Below, in pieces: positions 50,158 to 59,300 of a stretch of 64,000 bases of DNA. Both the position numbers and the translations under genes were made by a program. Each line of letters opens with the position of its first letter. The first letter of the stretch is position 1. The stretch is from Azospirillum tabaci (GTDB lineage Bacteria > Pseudomonadota > Alphaproteobacteria > Azospirillales > Azospirillaceae): positions 124,001 through 188,000 of the forward strand of contig NZ_JACCJY010000013.1 of assembly GCF_014596085.1 (NCBI RefSeq), in the 5' to 3' direction. The notes beneath the pieces are model-generated. The model ran no database searches. It worked only from the letters and a program-made list of their open reading frames with translations, and had not been told where the DNA came from.

Positions 50158-50492
50158 TGCAGCGCCCATCGGCAGGCGACCTGAACCGCCGGGCGGTGAT
50201 CCGGCGGTGGCAGGAGTTCCCCGACGTCGTGGACGGCATCGATCAGAGCTTCCCCGAGGTGGCTCGGGTCTGGTCCAAGGTCGAGCCGGTCGGCGGCGGC
50301 ATCTACTATGGGAGCGTGCAAACCGGGAACATGGTCACGCACCGGATCACGATACGGCGTCGGCAGGACGTCACCGCCGAACACGTCATCGACGCCGACG
50401 GCAGACGCTACCGGGTGAAACGGTCGGCGGATCTAGGGACGGCGCGAGAATTCACCGTTCTGGACGTCGAGGAGTTGGGGGGTGTCCCATGA
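50157..50492 (+). CDS. Head-tail adaptor (SPP1 gp16-like)
   Basis: A 111-residue beta-rich stopper protein: DLNRRAVIRRWQ and the ending GRRYRVKRSADLGTAREFTVLDVEE match the phage head-tail joining family. It overlaps its neighbours by 1 and 4 bases. Confidence 0.85.
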   Translation: MQRPSAGDLNRRAVIRRWQEFPDVVDGIDQSFPEVARVWSKVEPVGGGIYYGSVQTGNMVTHRITIRRRQDVTAEHVIDADGRRYRVKRSADLGTAREFTVLDVEELGGVP

Positions 50493-50923
50493 TCGAGTTG
50501 CACGAGCGGCTGCTCGGGCATCGGACCATCGACTTCGACCGCCGCAAGCTCCGCAAGGCGGTGCGCGCCGGGGCCGCGCTGGTGCGGCGCGAAGGCCGCA
50601 AGCTGGCCGGAAAGAAGAAGGGGGCAGGGCGCCGCTATCGGGTGTGGGGCGATTTTCTGCACCGCGCGTCGGCCCCTGGATCGCCGCCGGCCAAGCTGAC
50701 CGGCGCCCTGCAACGGTCGATCTACTACCGGACCTTGGACAAGGACGGCCTGTCGATGTCCGTCGGTCCGGCGCCGCGCCGGATCTTCTACGCCCGTTTC
50801 CTTGCCTTCGGCACCGAGAAGATGGAGGCCCGCCCGTTTATGGACGAAGCCCTGCACCGCCACGAGGAGCCGATCCGCAAGCTGCTCCGCTCCGCGCTGC
50901 GTGACTCGCTGGTGCCGCGATGA
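50489..50923 (+). CDS. HK97 gp10-like tail-completion protein
   Basis: A 144-residue basic protein. LRKAVRAGAALVRREGRKLA, APGSPPAKLTGALQRSIYY and the ending FGTEKMEARPFMDEALHRH are the usual gp10/tail-completion pattern. It probably links the neck with the tail. Confidence 0.85.
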   Translation: MIELHERLLGHRTIDFDRRKLRKAVRAGAALVRREGRKLAGKKKGAGRRYRVWGDFLHRASAPGSPPAKLTGALQRSIYYRTLDKDGLSMSVGPAPRRIFYARFLAFGTEKMEARPFMDEALHRHEEPIRKLLRSALRDSLVPR

Positions 50924-51498
50924 AGCTGTCCCCGATCATTCAGCGCCTGCGGGCGCGCTGTCCCGCCTTCGCGAACCGCGTGGCCGGGGCCGCCGATTTC
51001 AAGCCGATCCCCGAGGCGAGCAACCTCACGGTGCCGGCGGCCTACGTGCTGCCACTGGAGGACAGCGCCGAAGCGGTCAAGGGCCAGAACGAATACGAGC
51101 AGGACATTCGCGACGCCTTCGCCGTGGTGGTCGTGGTGTCCAACCGCTCCGACGAGCGCGGGCAGGCCGCCGCCGACGAGCTGGACGACCTTCGCGCCGC
51201 GCTGTGGCGTGCTCTGCTCGGCTGGTGTCCTACCGATAGACACGGCTGGATCGAATACGAGGGCGGTCGGGTGATCCACATGGACCGCGCCCGGCTGTAC
51301 TACCAGTTCGATTTCGGCGCCGACCTTGGAATATCGGCCGATATGACCGGCCAGGGAGCTGACCTCGACGCACTGCCCGCTCTGGAAGGCGTCCACACAA
51401 CCGTCGATGCCATCGACCCGACCGACCCGAACCTCGCCTCTCCCGGCCCCGATGGGCGCCCCGAGGCCGAGGGCGATTTCACCATCCCCACGACCTAG
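50920..51498 (+). CDS. Tail terminator-like protein (Mu gp37-type)
   Basis: A 192-residue protein (LRARCPAFANRVAGAADF; DELDDLRAALWRALLGW) like Gp37/minor tail proteins that lie before the sheath gene in Mu-like tails. The last 35 residues are Pro/Asp-rich. ATGA overlap upstream. Confidence 0.72.
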   Translation: MKLSPIIQRLRARCPAFANRVAGAADFKPIPEASNLTVPAAYVLPLEDSAEAVKGQNEYEQDIRDAFAVVVVVSNRSDERGQAAADELDDLRAALWRALLGWCPTDRHGWIEYEGGRVIHMDRARLYYQFDFGADLGISADMTGQGADLDALPALEGVHTTVDAIDPTDPNLASPGPDGRPEAEGDFTIPTT

Positions 51499-51507
51499 GA
51501 GCCACGC

Positions 51508-51666
51508 ATGTTCGTGAAGCCCAAGGCCGGGTTGCTCGTTCGCGACCCGGTGACGGGGGAGCCTTTGCCCAGCGCGGGCCGCGAGGTTCCCGAAGACCAG
51601 TACTGGATGCGCCGCCTGCAGGACGGCGACATCGCCGCGGCGAAGCCCGCGAAGAAGGAGGCGTAA
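51508..51666 (+). CDS. DUF2635 protein
   Basis: A 52-residue protein: MFVKPKAGLLVRDPVTGEPL and YWMRRLQDGD fit DUF2635, encoded directly before the sheath in Mu-like phages. Function unknown. AGGAG precedes the ATG. Confidence 0.82.
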   Translation: MFVKPKAGLLVRDPVTGEPLPSAGREVPEDQYWMRRLQDGDIAAAKPAKKEA

Positions 51667-51669
51667 CCC

Positions 51670-53160
51670 ATGTCCGTTGGCTTCTCCAGCATCCCGAGCA
51701 ACATCCGCGTGCCCCTCTTCTATGCGGAGGTCGATGGATCGCAGGCCGGCTATTTCACGCAGGACCAGCGGGCGCTTCTGATCGGCCAGATGCTGCCCGC
51801 CGGCGCCGCCACCGCGGGCGTTCCGGTCCAAGTGTCGAGCGCGGATCAGGCGCGCGCCCTGTTCGGCGCCGGCTCCATGCTGGCCCTGGCGATGGCCGCC
51901 TATCGCATCAACGACGACTTCGGCGAAGTCTGGTGCCTGCCGCTCGCCGATGATGGCGCCGCGGTCGCGGCAACCGGCACCGTGGCTCTGACCGGCACGG
52001 CGACCGCTGCCGGCGCGCTGTCGCTCTACATCGCCGGGAAGCGGGTCCAGCAGGGCGTCGCCACCGGGGCGAGCGGCGCGACCGTTGCGACCGCGCTTGC
52101 GGCGGCGATCAACGCCAACACCGACCTTCCGGTCACTGCGGCGGCGGACACTGGCACGGTCACCCTGACGGCCAAGAACAAGGGGCCGCTCGGCAACGAC
52201 ATCGACCTCCGGCTGAACTACCGCGGCGCGCAGGGCGGTGAGGCGACCCCGCCCGGTCTGACGGCGGGGGTCACGGCGATGACGAGCGGCGCGACTGCTC
52301 CGTCCCTGGCCGCCGGCCTTGCGGCCCTGGGCGACGAGCCGTTCGACTTCATCGCCTGCCCCTATGCCGACACTTCCAGCCTGGACGCCATCAAGACGCT
52401 GATGGATGACCAGACGGGTCGGTGGTCGTGGTCCAGGCAGGTGTTCGGCCACGTCTTCGGTGCCAAGCGTGGCACCGTCTCGGAACTGTCCACCTTCGGC
52501 AACCTGCGCAACGACCCGCACGCGACGGTGATCGGCTACAGCGCCAGCCCGACCCCGCCTTGGGAGTGGGCCGCGGCCCTGACCGCGCAGGCGGCCAAGA
52601 GCCTGCGCGCCGACCCGGCCCGCCCGCTCCAGACGCTGCCGCTGGTCGGCGTGCTGGCCGCCCCGGTGCCGAGCCGCTTCACACTGTCCGAACGGCAAAT
52701 CCTGCTGTTCGACGGCGTGGCAACGCACATGGTCGGCGCCGACGGCACCGTGCGCATCGAGCGCGCGATCACGACCTACCAGAAGAACGCCTTCGGCCAG
52801 CCGGACCCGTCGTTCCTGGATGTCGAGACGCTGTTCACGCTGGCGACCATCATTCGCCGCATGCGCAACGCCATCACGACCAAGTTCGCCCGGCACAAGC
52901 TGGCGAACGACGGCACGTCCTTCGGCGCCGGCCAAGCCATCGTCACCCCGAAGATCATCCGTGCGGAACTGATCGCGCAGTACAGCGAGATGGAGTCCCT
53001 TGGCCTGGTCGAGAACATGGCCGCCTTCAAGGCGAACCTCGTGGTCGAGCGTGACAGCACCGATCCGAACCGCATCAACGTCCTCTACCCGCCGGACCTC
53101 GTGAACCAGCTCCGCGTCTTCGCCGTGCTGGCGCAGTTCCGTCTCCAGTACACGGCCTGA
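51670..53160 (+). CDS. Contractile tail sheath protein (Mu gpL-like)
   Basis: A 496-residue sheath subunit, which makes the phage a myovirus. FSSIPSNIRVPLFYAEVDGS at the N terminus, the EPFDFIACPYADTSSLDAI core, and NVLYPPDLVNQLRVFAVLAQF at the end match Mu gpL. An inserted, Ala/Thr/Gly-rich beta domain (about residues 100-200) is surface-exposed in this family. Confidence 0.93.
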   Translation: MSVGFSSIPSNIRVPLFYAEVDGSQAGYFTQDQRALLIGQMLPAGAATAGVPVQVSSADQARALFGAGSMLALAMAAYRINDDFGEVWCLPLADDGAAVAATGTVALTGTATAAGALSLYIAGKRVQQGVATGASGATVATALAAAINANTDLPVTAAADTGTVTLTAKNKGPLGNDIDLRLNYRGAQGGEATPPGLTAGVTAMTSGATAPSLAAGLAALGDEPFDFIACPYADTSSLDAIKTLMDDQTGRWSWSRQVFGHVFGAKRGTVSELSTFGNLRNDPHATVIGYSASPTPPWEWAAALTAQAAKSLRADPARPLQTLPLVGVLAAPVPSRFTLSERQILLFDGVATHMVGADGTVRIERAITTYQKNAFGQPDPSFLDVETLFTLATIIRRMRNAITTKFARHKLANDGTSFGAGQAIVTPKIIRAELIAQYSEMESLGLVENMAAFKANLVVERDSTDPNRINVLYPPDLVNQLRVFAVLAQFRLQYTA

Positions 53161-53175
53161 AGGAGGGCCTGATCC

Positions 53176-53541
53176 ATGGCGAACAACCGCATCGCGGGCG
53201 TCTGCTACCTGAAGGTGGACGGCGCCCAATATGCCCTGCGCGGCAGCCTCACCGTGTCCCCGGACAGCATCGAGCGTGAAGGCATCGCCGGCATGGACGG
53301 CGTGCACGGCTACAAGGAGACGCCGCGCGTCCCGTCGATCTCCGCCGACCTCTCGGACATCGGTGGCCTGTCGCTGGAAACGCTGCGCGCCATCACCGAC
53401 GCGACAATCACCGCCGAACTGGCGAACGGCAAGGTCTACACCCTGCGCAACGCCTGGGTGGCCGGCGCGCTGGAGCTCGACGCCGGCGAAGGTCAGGTTT
53501 CGGTGACCTTCGAGGGCATGAAGTGCGAGGAGATGAAGTGA
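53176..53541 (+). CDS. Tail tube protein (Mu gpM-like)
   Basis: A 121-residue beta-rich subunit of the inner tube: GVCYLKVDGAQYALRGSLTV, EGIAGMDGVHGYKETP and the ending GQVSVTFEGMKCEEM match the Mu-type tube family. TGATG overlap with the chaperone gene. Confidence 0.92.
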   Translation: MANNRIAGVCYLKVDGAQYALRGSLTVSPDSIEREGIAGMDGVHGYKETPRVPSISADLSDIGGLSLETLRAITDATITAELANGKVYTLRNAWVAGALELDAGEGQVSVTFEGMKCEEMK

Positions 53542-53840
53542 TGAGCACCGTCACGCTCAAGAAGCCGATCCAGGCGCATGGCGAGGAGGTCAGGACCCTG
53601 ACCTTCCGCGAACCGAACTGCGAAGACATCATGGTCTGCGGCTACCCGCTCCAGATGAGCGGGGACGGCTCGTTCACCCCGCTGGCCGGCGTCATCGTCA
53701 AGTACATCTCCCGCCTTGCCGCCGTCCCGCCGTCGAGCGTGAAGGCCATGACGGCGCAGGATTTCAACGCCTGCATGGCGACCATCATCCCTTTTTTCGG
53801 GGATGGGGATCAGAGCCAGAGTCCGGCGGACGAGGGTTGA
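53541..53840 (+). CDS. Tail assembly chaperone, zero-frame product
   Basis: A 99-residue protein (VTLKKPIQAHGEEVRTLTF; SVKAMTAQDFNACMATIIPFF) of the Mu gp41/phage TAC type, placed between tube and tape-measure genes. Near its end a T TTT TTC heptamer allows ribosomes to slip into the -1 frame and make a longer protein. The short form caps the chaperone; the long form should carry the tape-measure-binding part. Confidence 0.85.
   Translation: MSTVTLKKPIQAHGEEVRTLTFREPNCEDIMVCGYPLQMSGDGSFTPLAGVIVKYISRLAAVPPSSVKAMTAQDFNACMATIIPFFGDGDQSQSPADEG
53792..53798 (+). promoter_or_regulatory. -1 frameshift slippery heptamer
   Basis: T TTT TTC in the reading frame X XXY YYZ: the first T is the last base of a CCT codon. 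The -1 frame runs without a stop from 53798 to 53977. The predicted fusion is 145 residues (86 zero-frame plus 59). P2 gene E uses a similar T TTT TTG site. Confidence 0.82.
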
Positions 53841-53977
53841 TCGAGCGGTTCCACGACATCGGCTGGGCCTGGAAGATGCAGCCGAGCGAGATGGATCGCC
53901 TGACCATCTCCCGGCTGCTGGTCCTTGAGGCTCAGACGGCGCGCATCGGGGAAGAACTCCGGCGCGCGCAGTCGTGA
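53837..53977 (+). CDS. Frameshift extension of the tail chaperone
   Basis: A 46-residue frame from a TTG at 53837 (DIGWAWKMQPSEMDRLTISRLL) in exactly the -1 frame of the slippery site. It is most likely made only as the C-terminal part of the frameshift fusion; the W-K-M-P-S-E-M-D pattern is like that of gpE-type extensions in P2/Mu-like phages. Independent TTG initiation is unlikely. Confidence 0.75.
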   Translation: MIERFHDIGWAWKMQPSEMDRLTISRLLVLEAQTARIGEELRRAQS

Positions 53978-54055
53978 GGGAAGCTACTTCTTGGGGCGCT
54001 TGGGGGTGGCGACTGTCGCCTTCCTTGAGCCGATGTTCCCCGCCTGACAGGGAAG

Positions 54056-54079
54056 GGGCGGCCCGGAGATGGGCCGCCC
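54056..54079. terminator. Hairpin downstream of the moron gene
   Basis: GGGCGGCCC-GGAGAT-GGGCCGCCC is a perfect 9-bp stem lying between the tail chaperone and the convergent secreted-protein gene. Without a T-run in either direction it is probably a weak or Rho-assisted terminator. Confidence 0.55.
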
Positions 54080-54105
54080 TTGTGTCTGGGCAAAACGAGA
54101 GATGG

Positions 54106-54579
54106 CTACTTTGTTGCCACCTTGACGTAAACGCTCGACGCCTCCCCAGGCTTGCCTGGGAACAGGCTCAAGCTGAGGATCATAAGCATTTCAGTCTCTC
54201 CACTCGCGTTTGGCGCCGCTGCTTCATGAAAAGTATCGTCCCAGCGAATGATGTGCTCATTCGCAAATGTTGCCTTGCTTGCGGCAAGACCTAGAGAAAG
54301 AAGAGAGTTTTCGTTGTACGGAATTGAAATGTTATCGACAGATATCCAATCCGCGGCGCCGTTAATAAAGACCACGCTCACATTTCCTGATTTATAGTAG
54401 CATTTGTCGCCGTATTTGATCTTTTCGCACTTAGATGGCTTCCCTAACTGCTTCTGAACATCAGCCTTATTCTGTAAATAGATTGTTGGAATGTTGACGA
54501 TCGGATCAGCCGCAGCCGCCGATCCGATGCAAGCTATTAGTAGAGATAATCCACCAAAAACACGGGCGGCGATCTTCAT
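54106..54579 (-). CDS. Secreted moron protein within the tail operon
   Basis: A 157-residue protein with a clear Sec signal peptide (MKIAARVFGGLSLLIACIGS, cleaved near AAAADP). The mature part is 130 residues with a Cys pair (SKCEKIKYGDKCYY), probably a disulfide in the periplasm. It is on the opposite strand to the structural genes, has its own AGGAGG, and is far more AT-rich. Expression from the prophage and a lysogenic-conversion role are inferred. No family recognised. Confidence 0.75.
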   Translation of the reverse strand: MKIAARVFGGLSLLIACIGSAAAADPIVNIPTIYLQNKADVQKQLGKPSKCEKIKYGDKCYYKSGNVSVVFINGAADWISVDNISIPYNENSLLSLGLAASKATFANEHIIRWDDTFHEAAAPNASGETEMLMILSLSLFPGKPGEASSVYVKVATK

Positions 54580-54639
54580 CGCATCCTCCTTCGGTTGAAG
54601 CCGGAGGAGCTTAAAAACCACAGGGGGCAGAGTCGAGTC

Positions 54640-56409
54640 ATGTCAAACTTTAACATGAAGGCCGTCATCTCCGTTGTGGACAAGGTGTCTGGCCCCATGA
54701 AAGGGGTTGTGGCGTCCTTGAAGGCCCCGGCCAAGGCGATGCAGGACGTCGGAGCGGCGGCGCAGAACATGCGCTCTCGGCTCGGCGCGCTGGGGGTCGG
54801 TGCGATCTTCGGCGCTGGTGGCGTCGCTGCGGTGGCCGCCGGAGGAAAAGCCGTTCTCGGCGTGTCGGCGCAGTTCGAGAAGTTCCAGACCATTTTGGAA
54901 ACTATCGAAGGGAGTTCCGAGAAGGCGAAAGCCTCAATGGACTGGATCAGCGACTTCGCGGCCAAAACTCCCTACGAACTGGCGGAGGTGACCGACGCCT
55001 TCGTCAAGTTGAAGGCCTACGGCATCAACCCAATGAACGGCGTCCTAAGAAGTCTCGGTGATGCGGCCGCCGCTGGTGGGAAGCCGTTGGAAGCCCTTGT
55101 TGAGGCGCTCGCCGACGCGCAGACGGGTGAATATGAGCGACTGAAGGAGGCGCTCCAGATTACGGCGGACACCAACGGAGACAAAGTAACGCTTCACTTT
55201 ACCGACAGGCTTGGACAAGCCATGCGGGGCGTCGTCAAGAAAGGTGATGCCGCGCAAATGCAAAAGGCCATGATGAAAATCATCTCTCTCAAGGGGTTTG
55301 ACGGGGGGATGGACAAACTTTCGGCAACTTGGGACGGCCTGTGGTCCAACCTTATGGACTCGTTCGCGCGCTTCGGAAAGATGATCGGCGATGCTGGGTA
55401 CTTCAACGTTATGAAGGACCAGTTGAAAGACTTCCTCGACATGCTGAACCAGTGGGAGCAGGACGGCACGCTCAAGCGGATCGCCACCGACATCAGCGAC
55501 CTGATGGTCACGGCGGTGACGAACCTGCGGGCGGCGTTCTCCGGCTTCGACATCAAGACGGCGGTGCGGGACCTCCGGGAGTTCCTGTTCGGCTACACGC
55601 GGGTATCCGACCTGGACCCGAGCCAAGTGGAGTCGGTGCCGGGCGCGTTTGAGCGGATCGGAACCGCCATCAAAGCAATGCTGCCCTTCCTCCAGCCGGT
55701 GATCGCGCACTTCACCTCCGTCGAGACGGTGGCGACCCGCCTTGCCATGGTTCTTGCGCTGCCGGTGGTTGCCGCCATCGCTTCAGTGATGACGGCCTTC
55801 ATCCAGTTGGCTGCCGTGCTGGCGGCGAACCCGGTGATCGCCGCGGCGCTCCTCATCGCTGGCGCGGCCGCCCTGATCTACGCCAATTGGGATCAGGTCG
55901 CGCCGTGGTTCGAACGGATGTGGGAGGCGGTAAAGGAGATCTTCGGCGGGTTCGTCGTCTTTGTGAAGGGCGTCTTCACCGGCGACTTCGCCGCGGCGAT
56001 GGAGGGCCTGAAGCAGATCGGGCAGGGGCTGCTCAACTGGTTCACGGGATGGGGCGATGCCATCGGCGCCATCTTCACAAAGGTGTCCGACTGGATCAAG
56101 TCGCTGTTCAACATCGACATCGCCGGGGCGCTGCGGGCGCAGATCGCTGGCCTGACGAGCGCCCTGCCATCCTGGGTGACGGACAAGCTCGGGCTGACGG
56201 TGGAGCCCGCTGCGGCCCCGACCGGCCCCATGGCGCCGGCGCCAAGCCCGGCCCTCGTGGCGAGCGCGCAGGGCCAGCAGCTTCGCGGTGCTGTGGACAT
56301 CAACATCAACGGGGCGCCGCCGGGCACGCGGGTTGAGACGCGCACGCAGACCGCGGGCGTGGACCTCAACACCGATGTCGGCTACCGCTCCATGGCCCTG
56401 GGGTACTGA
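54640..56409 (+). CDS. Tape measure protein
   Basis: A 589-residue protein that sets tail length. The N-terminal tape-measure domain is evident (QFEKFQTILETIEGSSEKAKASM; AKTPYELAEVTDAFVKLKAYG). Hydrophobic segments lie at about residues 380-430 (LALPVVAAIASVMTAFIQLAAVLAA) and amphipathic helices follow. It is short for a myovirus, predicting a tail of roughly 85-90 nm at 1.5 angstrom per residue. An upstream in-frame ATG at 54595 is less likely. Confidence 0.9.
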   Translation: MSNFNMKAVISVVDKVSGPMKGVVASLKAPAKAMQDVGAAAQNMRSRLGALGVGAIFGAGGVAAVAAGGKAVLGVSAQFEKFQTILETIEGSSEKAKASMDWISDFAAKTPYELAEVTDAFVKLKAYGINPMNGVLRSLGDAAAAGGKPLEALVEALADAQTGEYERLKEALQITADTNGDKVTLHFTDRLGQAMRGVVKKGDAAQMQKAMMKIISLKGFDGGMDKLSATWDGLWSNLMDSFARFGKMIGDAGYFNVMKDQLKDFLDMLNQWEQDGTLKRIATDISDLMVTAVTNLRAAFSGFDIKTAVRDLREFLFGYTRVSDLDPSQVESVPGAFERIGTAIKAMLPFLQPVIAHFTSVETVATRLAMVLALPVVAAIASVMTAFIQLAAVLAANPVIAAALLIAGAAALIYANWDQVAPWFERMWEAVKEIFGGFVVFVKGVFTGDFAAAMEGLKQIGQGLLNWFTGWGDAIGAIFTKVSDWIKSLFNIDIAGALRAQIAGLTSALPSWVTDKLGLTVEPAAAPTGPMAPAPSPALVASAQGQQLRGAVDININGAPPGTRVETRTQTAGVDLNTDVGYRSMALGY

Positions 56410-56411
56410 CC

Positions 56412-57638
56412 ATGGCATGGCGTGACCAACTCCGGCCCGCGTCCTTCCGCGGGGTTCCCTTCAAAGTGGACTCCGACGACCTGACCGCCGGCCGCCGCGT
56501 GCAGCTCCATGAATACCCGCAGCGCGATAAGCCCTATGCCGAGGACCTGGGGCGGGCCACCCGCAAGATCACCCTGACCGCCTACGTCATCGGGCCGGAC
56601 TACATGGCCCAGCGGGGCCGCCTGCTGGCGGCGTTGGAGGAGGCCGGCTCCGGCGAGCTGGTCCACCCGCAGTATGGCACGCTGCAGGTGGTCGCCGACG
56701 GCGAATGCCGAGTGGCTCACAGCCGCGACGAGGGCGGGCTGTGCCGCTTCTCGCTGTCCTTCGTGGAGGCCGGGGAACTGACATTCCCCAGCGCCACGGT
56801 CAACACAGCGGAGACGTCCAGGCTTAAGGCGGACGCGCTGTCCAGTGCGGCAATCGGCGACTTCGCGAGCGCCTTCGGCATCGAGGGCGTCCCGGATTTC
56901 GTGGATCAGGCGGCGGTGGCGGACTTCACGTCGGCGCTTGGCTTCGCCGAACGGGCCATGCGCAGTGGTGGCGGAGGGTGGCGGCAGCTGGCGAGTGGCC
57001 TGCTCGGGGATTTGACCGAACTCTTTGGGGTGCCGATGTCCCTGGGCGGTCGGGTCATGAACCTCTTCGCCGCTTTCGGCGGCGGGGGCGGAGGAGGCGG
57101 GGGATCGACCTTGGGCGTTGCGTCGCCCGCCGGCGCTGTCGGTTCTCCCGCGTCCCGGCTGGGCGAACTCTCACAGGTTGCCGGCTACAGCCCGCCGCCG
57201 CCATCCTACGCGGTCAGCACGCCAGCCAGGCGGCAGCAGGCGGCCAACAGCGAGGCGACGGCCAGCCTGTTTCGTCGCGGCGCTCTGGTGCAGTCGGCCC
57301 GCACCGCGGCGGACGCCGAATGGCCGGTTTACGATGACGCGATCCAGACCCGCGACCGGCTGGCCGCGCAGATCGACGCGGAGGCGATGCGGCCTGGCGT
57401 GTCGGACGACACATTCCGGGCGCTCACCGATCTGCGGGTGGCGGTGGTGCAGGACATCACCTCCCGTTCCGCTGGATCGGCCCGGCTGTCCACCGTCACG
57501 CCGAGCACTGTGCAGCCATCGCTCGTGCTGGCCTACGACCTGTACGAGGATGCCGGGCGGGGGGATGAGATCGTGGCCCGGAACGGCATCGCGCATCCCG
57601 GCTTCGTGCCGCCCGAACCGCTGAAGGTGCTGGCATGA
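56412..57638 (+). CDS. DNA circularisation/tail protein (Mu gpN-like)
   Basis: A 408-residue protein with the DNA_circ_N domain at its start (ASFRGVPFKVDSDDLTAGRR; HEYPQRDKPYAEDLGRATRKI). In Mu, gpN is a baseplate-hub protein despite the name. A Gly-rich linker near 215-225 divides the chain. ATGA overlap with the next gene. Confidence 0.88.
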   Translation: MAWRDQLRPASFRGVPFKVDSDDLTAGRRVQLHEYPQRDKPYAEDLGRATRKITLTAYVIGPDYMAQRGRLLAALEEAGSGELVHPQYGTLQVVADGECRVAHSRDEGGLCRFSLSFVEAGELTFPSATVNTAETSRLKADALSSAAIGDFASAFGIEGVPDFVDQAAVADFTSALGFAERAMRSGGGGWRQLASGLLGDLTELFGVPMSLGGRVMNLFAAFGGGGGGGGGSTLGVASPAGAVGSPASRLGELSQVAGYSPPPPSYAVSTPARRQQAANSEATASLFRRGALVQSARTAADAEWPVYDDAIQTRDRLAAQIDAEAMRPGVSDDTFRALTDLRVAVVQDITSRSAGSARLSTVTPSTVQPSLVLAYDLYEDAGRGDEIVARNGIAHPGFVPPEPLKVLA

Positions 57639-58765
57639 CGGAGGAACGCGACCGGGTGCGGCTGCTGGTCAACGGCTCGGACTATGGGGGCTGGAAGGCC
57701 GTCAGCATTTCCGCCGGCATCGACCGGCAGGCCCGCGACTTCACCCTGGTGGTCACCGACCGTTGGCCGGGCTCCGATGTACCGCGCCGCATAGCGCCGG
57801 GGGATGCGTGCAAGGTCTACATCGGCTCCGATCTGGTGCTGACCGGCTATGTGGACGGGACGCCGATCACCTACGACGCAACCTCCGTGACCGTCGGCGT
57901 CAAGGGGAGGTCCAGGACGGCCGATCTGGTGGATTGCTCCGCCATCAATGCGCCGGGACAATGGAAAGGGCGGAAGATCGAGCAGATCGCGGCGGACATG
58001 GCGGCCCCTTACGGCGTGCCGGTGATCGCTGTGGTGGATACCGGGGCGCCCATCGCCGACCACCAACTCCAGCCTGGAGAGAGCGTGTTCGAGAGCATCG
58101 ACCGCCTGCTCAAGCTCCGTGCGCTGCTGTCCACAGACGACGCGCAAGGGCGCTTGGTCCTGACCCGAGCGGGTTCGGCCAAGGCGACAACGGCGCTCGT
58201 GGTCGGGGAGAACGTTCTTTCCGGATCGGCCGACCTCGACTTCAGGGACCGCTTCAGCGAATACGTGGTGAAGGGGCAGAGACAGGGCAGTGAGAGCGAC
58301 GCGAAGGCGACGCTGATCGACTTCTCCGGCAACAGCAAGCCCGCGGCGGCGACGAGCCAAGTCCAGGCGCGGCAGGCCGACAGCGGCATCAAGCGCAAGC
58401 GCGTTCTCGTCATCGTCGCCGACGGTCAGCCGGACGGCGTGAGCGCCCGTGACCGGGCGCGGTTCGAGGCTGCGCACCGCGCCGGCAAGAGCTATCAGGC
58501 AAGCTACACGGTGCAGGGATGGCGACAGGCAAGCGGCGCCCTGTGGGAGCCGAACCAGATCGTCCACGTCCGTGACCCGATCCTTGGCTTCAGCCTAGAC
58601 ATGCTGGTTGCCGAAGTGACCTACGGTCTATCGGAAAGCGGCACGACCACGACGCTGACTGTTGCCCCAATGGCCGCGTACGAGCTTCTGCCGGAGTCTC
58701 CGGACGCCAAGAAGAAGGGCGGCTCCGGGGCCAAGCCGGGCGAAACCGTGGTGGAGTTCAAATGA
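57635..58765 (+). CDS. Baseplate hub protein (Mu gpP-like)
   Basis: A 376-residue protein of the gpD/gp27-type hub family: VRLLVNGSDYGGWKAVSISAG at the start, VKGRSRTADLVDCSAI, and TYGLSESGTTTTLTVAPMAAYE near the end. Fits Mu gpP/gp44. ATGA overlaps on both sides. Confidence 0.87.
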   Translation: MTEERDRVRLLVNGSDYGGWKAVSISAGIDRQARDFTLVVTDRWPGSDVPRRIAPGDACKVYIGSDLVLTGYVDGTPITYDATSVTVGVKGRSRTADLVDCSAINAPGQWKGRKIEQIAADMAAPYGVPVIAVVDTGAPIADHQLQPGESVFESIDRLLKLRALLSTDDAQGRLVLTRAGSAKATTALVVGENVLSGSADLDFRDRFSEYVVKGQRQGSESDAKATLIDFSGNSKPAAATSQVQARQADSGIKRKRVLVIVADGQPDGVSARDRARFEAAHRAGKSYQASYTVQGWRQASGALWEPNQIVHVRDPILGFSLDMLVAEVTYGLSESGTTTTLTVAPMAAYELLPESPDAKKKGGSGAKPGETVVEFK

Positions 58766-59298
58766 TGGACGCCCGCGCCTTCTCGAAGCTTGCCGCGCCG
58801 CTCAAGCGCGGCATCCAAAATATGCTGGCCCGCGGCATCGTCACGGCGGTGGGGCAGGCCGGCGCGCAGGTTGTACAGGTCCAGCTTTTGGCGGACGAGG
58901 CCAAGGACGGTGTGGAGCACGCCGAGCCCTACGGCTTCACCGCGCACCCGCTGCCGGGGGCAACGGCGGTGGTTGTGTTCGTTGGTGGGGACCGCAGCCA
59001 CGGCATTGCCGCGGCGGTGTCCGATGCGCGCCATCGCCCTGGCGACCTCCAGCCCGGCGAGGTCTGCATCTACACCGACGAGGGAGACGAGATCCGCATC
59101 AAGCGCGGCGGAGAGTTGGTCATCAAGGCCGCCGCGAAAGTCCGCATCGAGACGCCGCTGCTGGAAGTGACCGGAGAAGTGCGCGACCGTTGCGACACGG
59201 GCGGTCGGACCATGGACGAGATGCGCGGCGTCTACGACAGCCACACCCATCCCGGCGACAGCGGCGGCACGACCGGGGCCCCAAACCAAGGGATGTAG
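58762..59298 (+). CDS. Baseplate spike protein (Mu gp45 / gpV-like)
   Basis: A 178-residue OB-fold plus beta-helix spike: QLLADEAKDGVEHAEPYGFT, TAVVVFVGGDRSHGIAAAV and GEVCIYTDEGDEIRIKRGGE. The ending contains HTHPGD, matching the HxH motif that binds iron at the spike tip of P2/Mu-type phages. It pierces the outer membrane. Confidence 0.9.
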   Translation: MMDARAFSKLAAPLKRGIQNMLARGIVTAVGQAGAQVVQVQLLADEAKDGVEHAEPYGFTAHPLPGATAVVVFVGGDRSHGIAAAVSDARHRPGDLQPGEVCIYTDEGDEIRIKRGGELVIKAAAKVRIETPLLEVTGEVRDRCDTGGRTMDEMRGVYDSHTHPGDSGGTTGAPNQGM

Positions 59299-59300
59299 CC

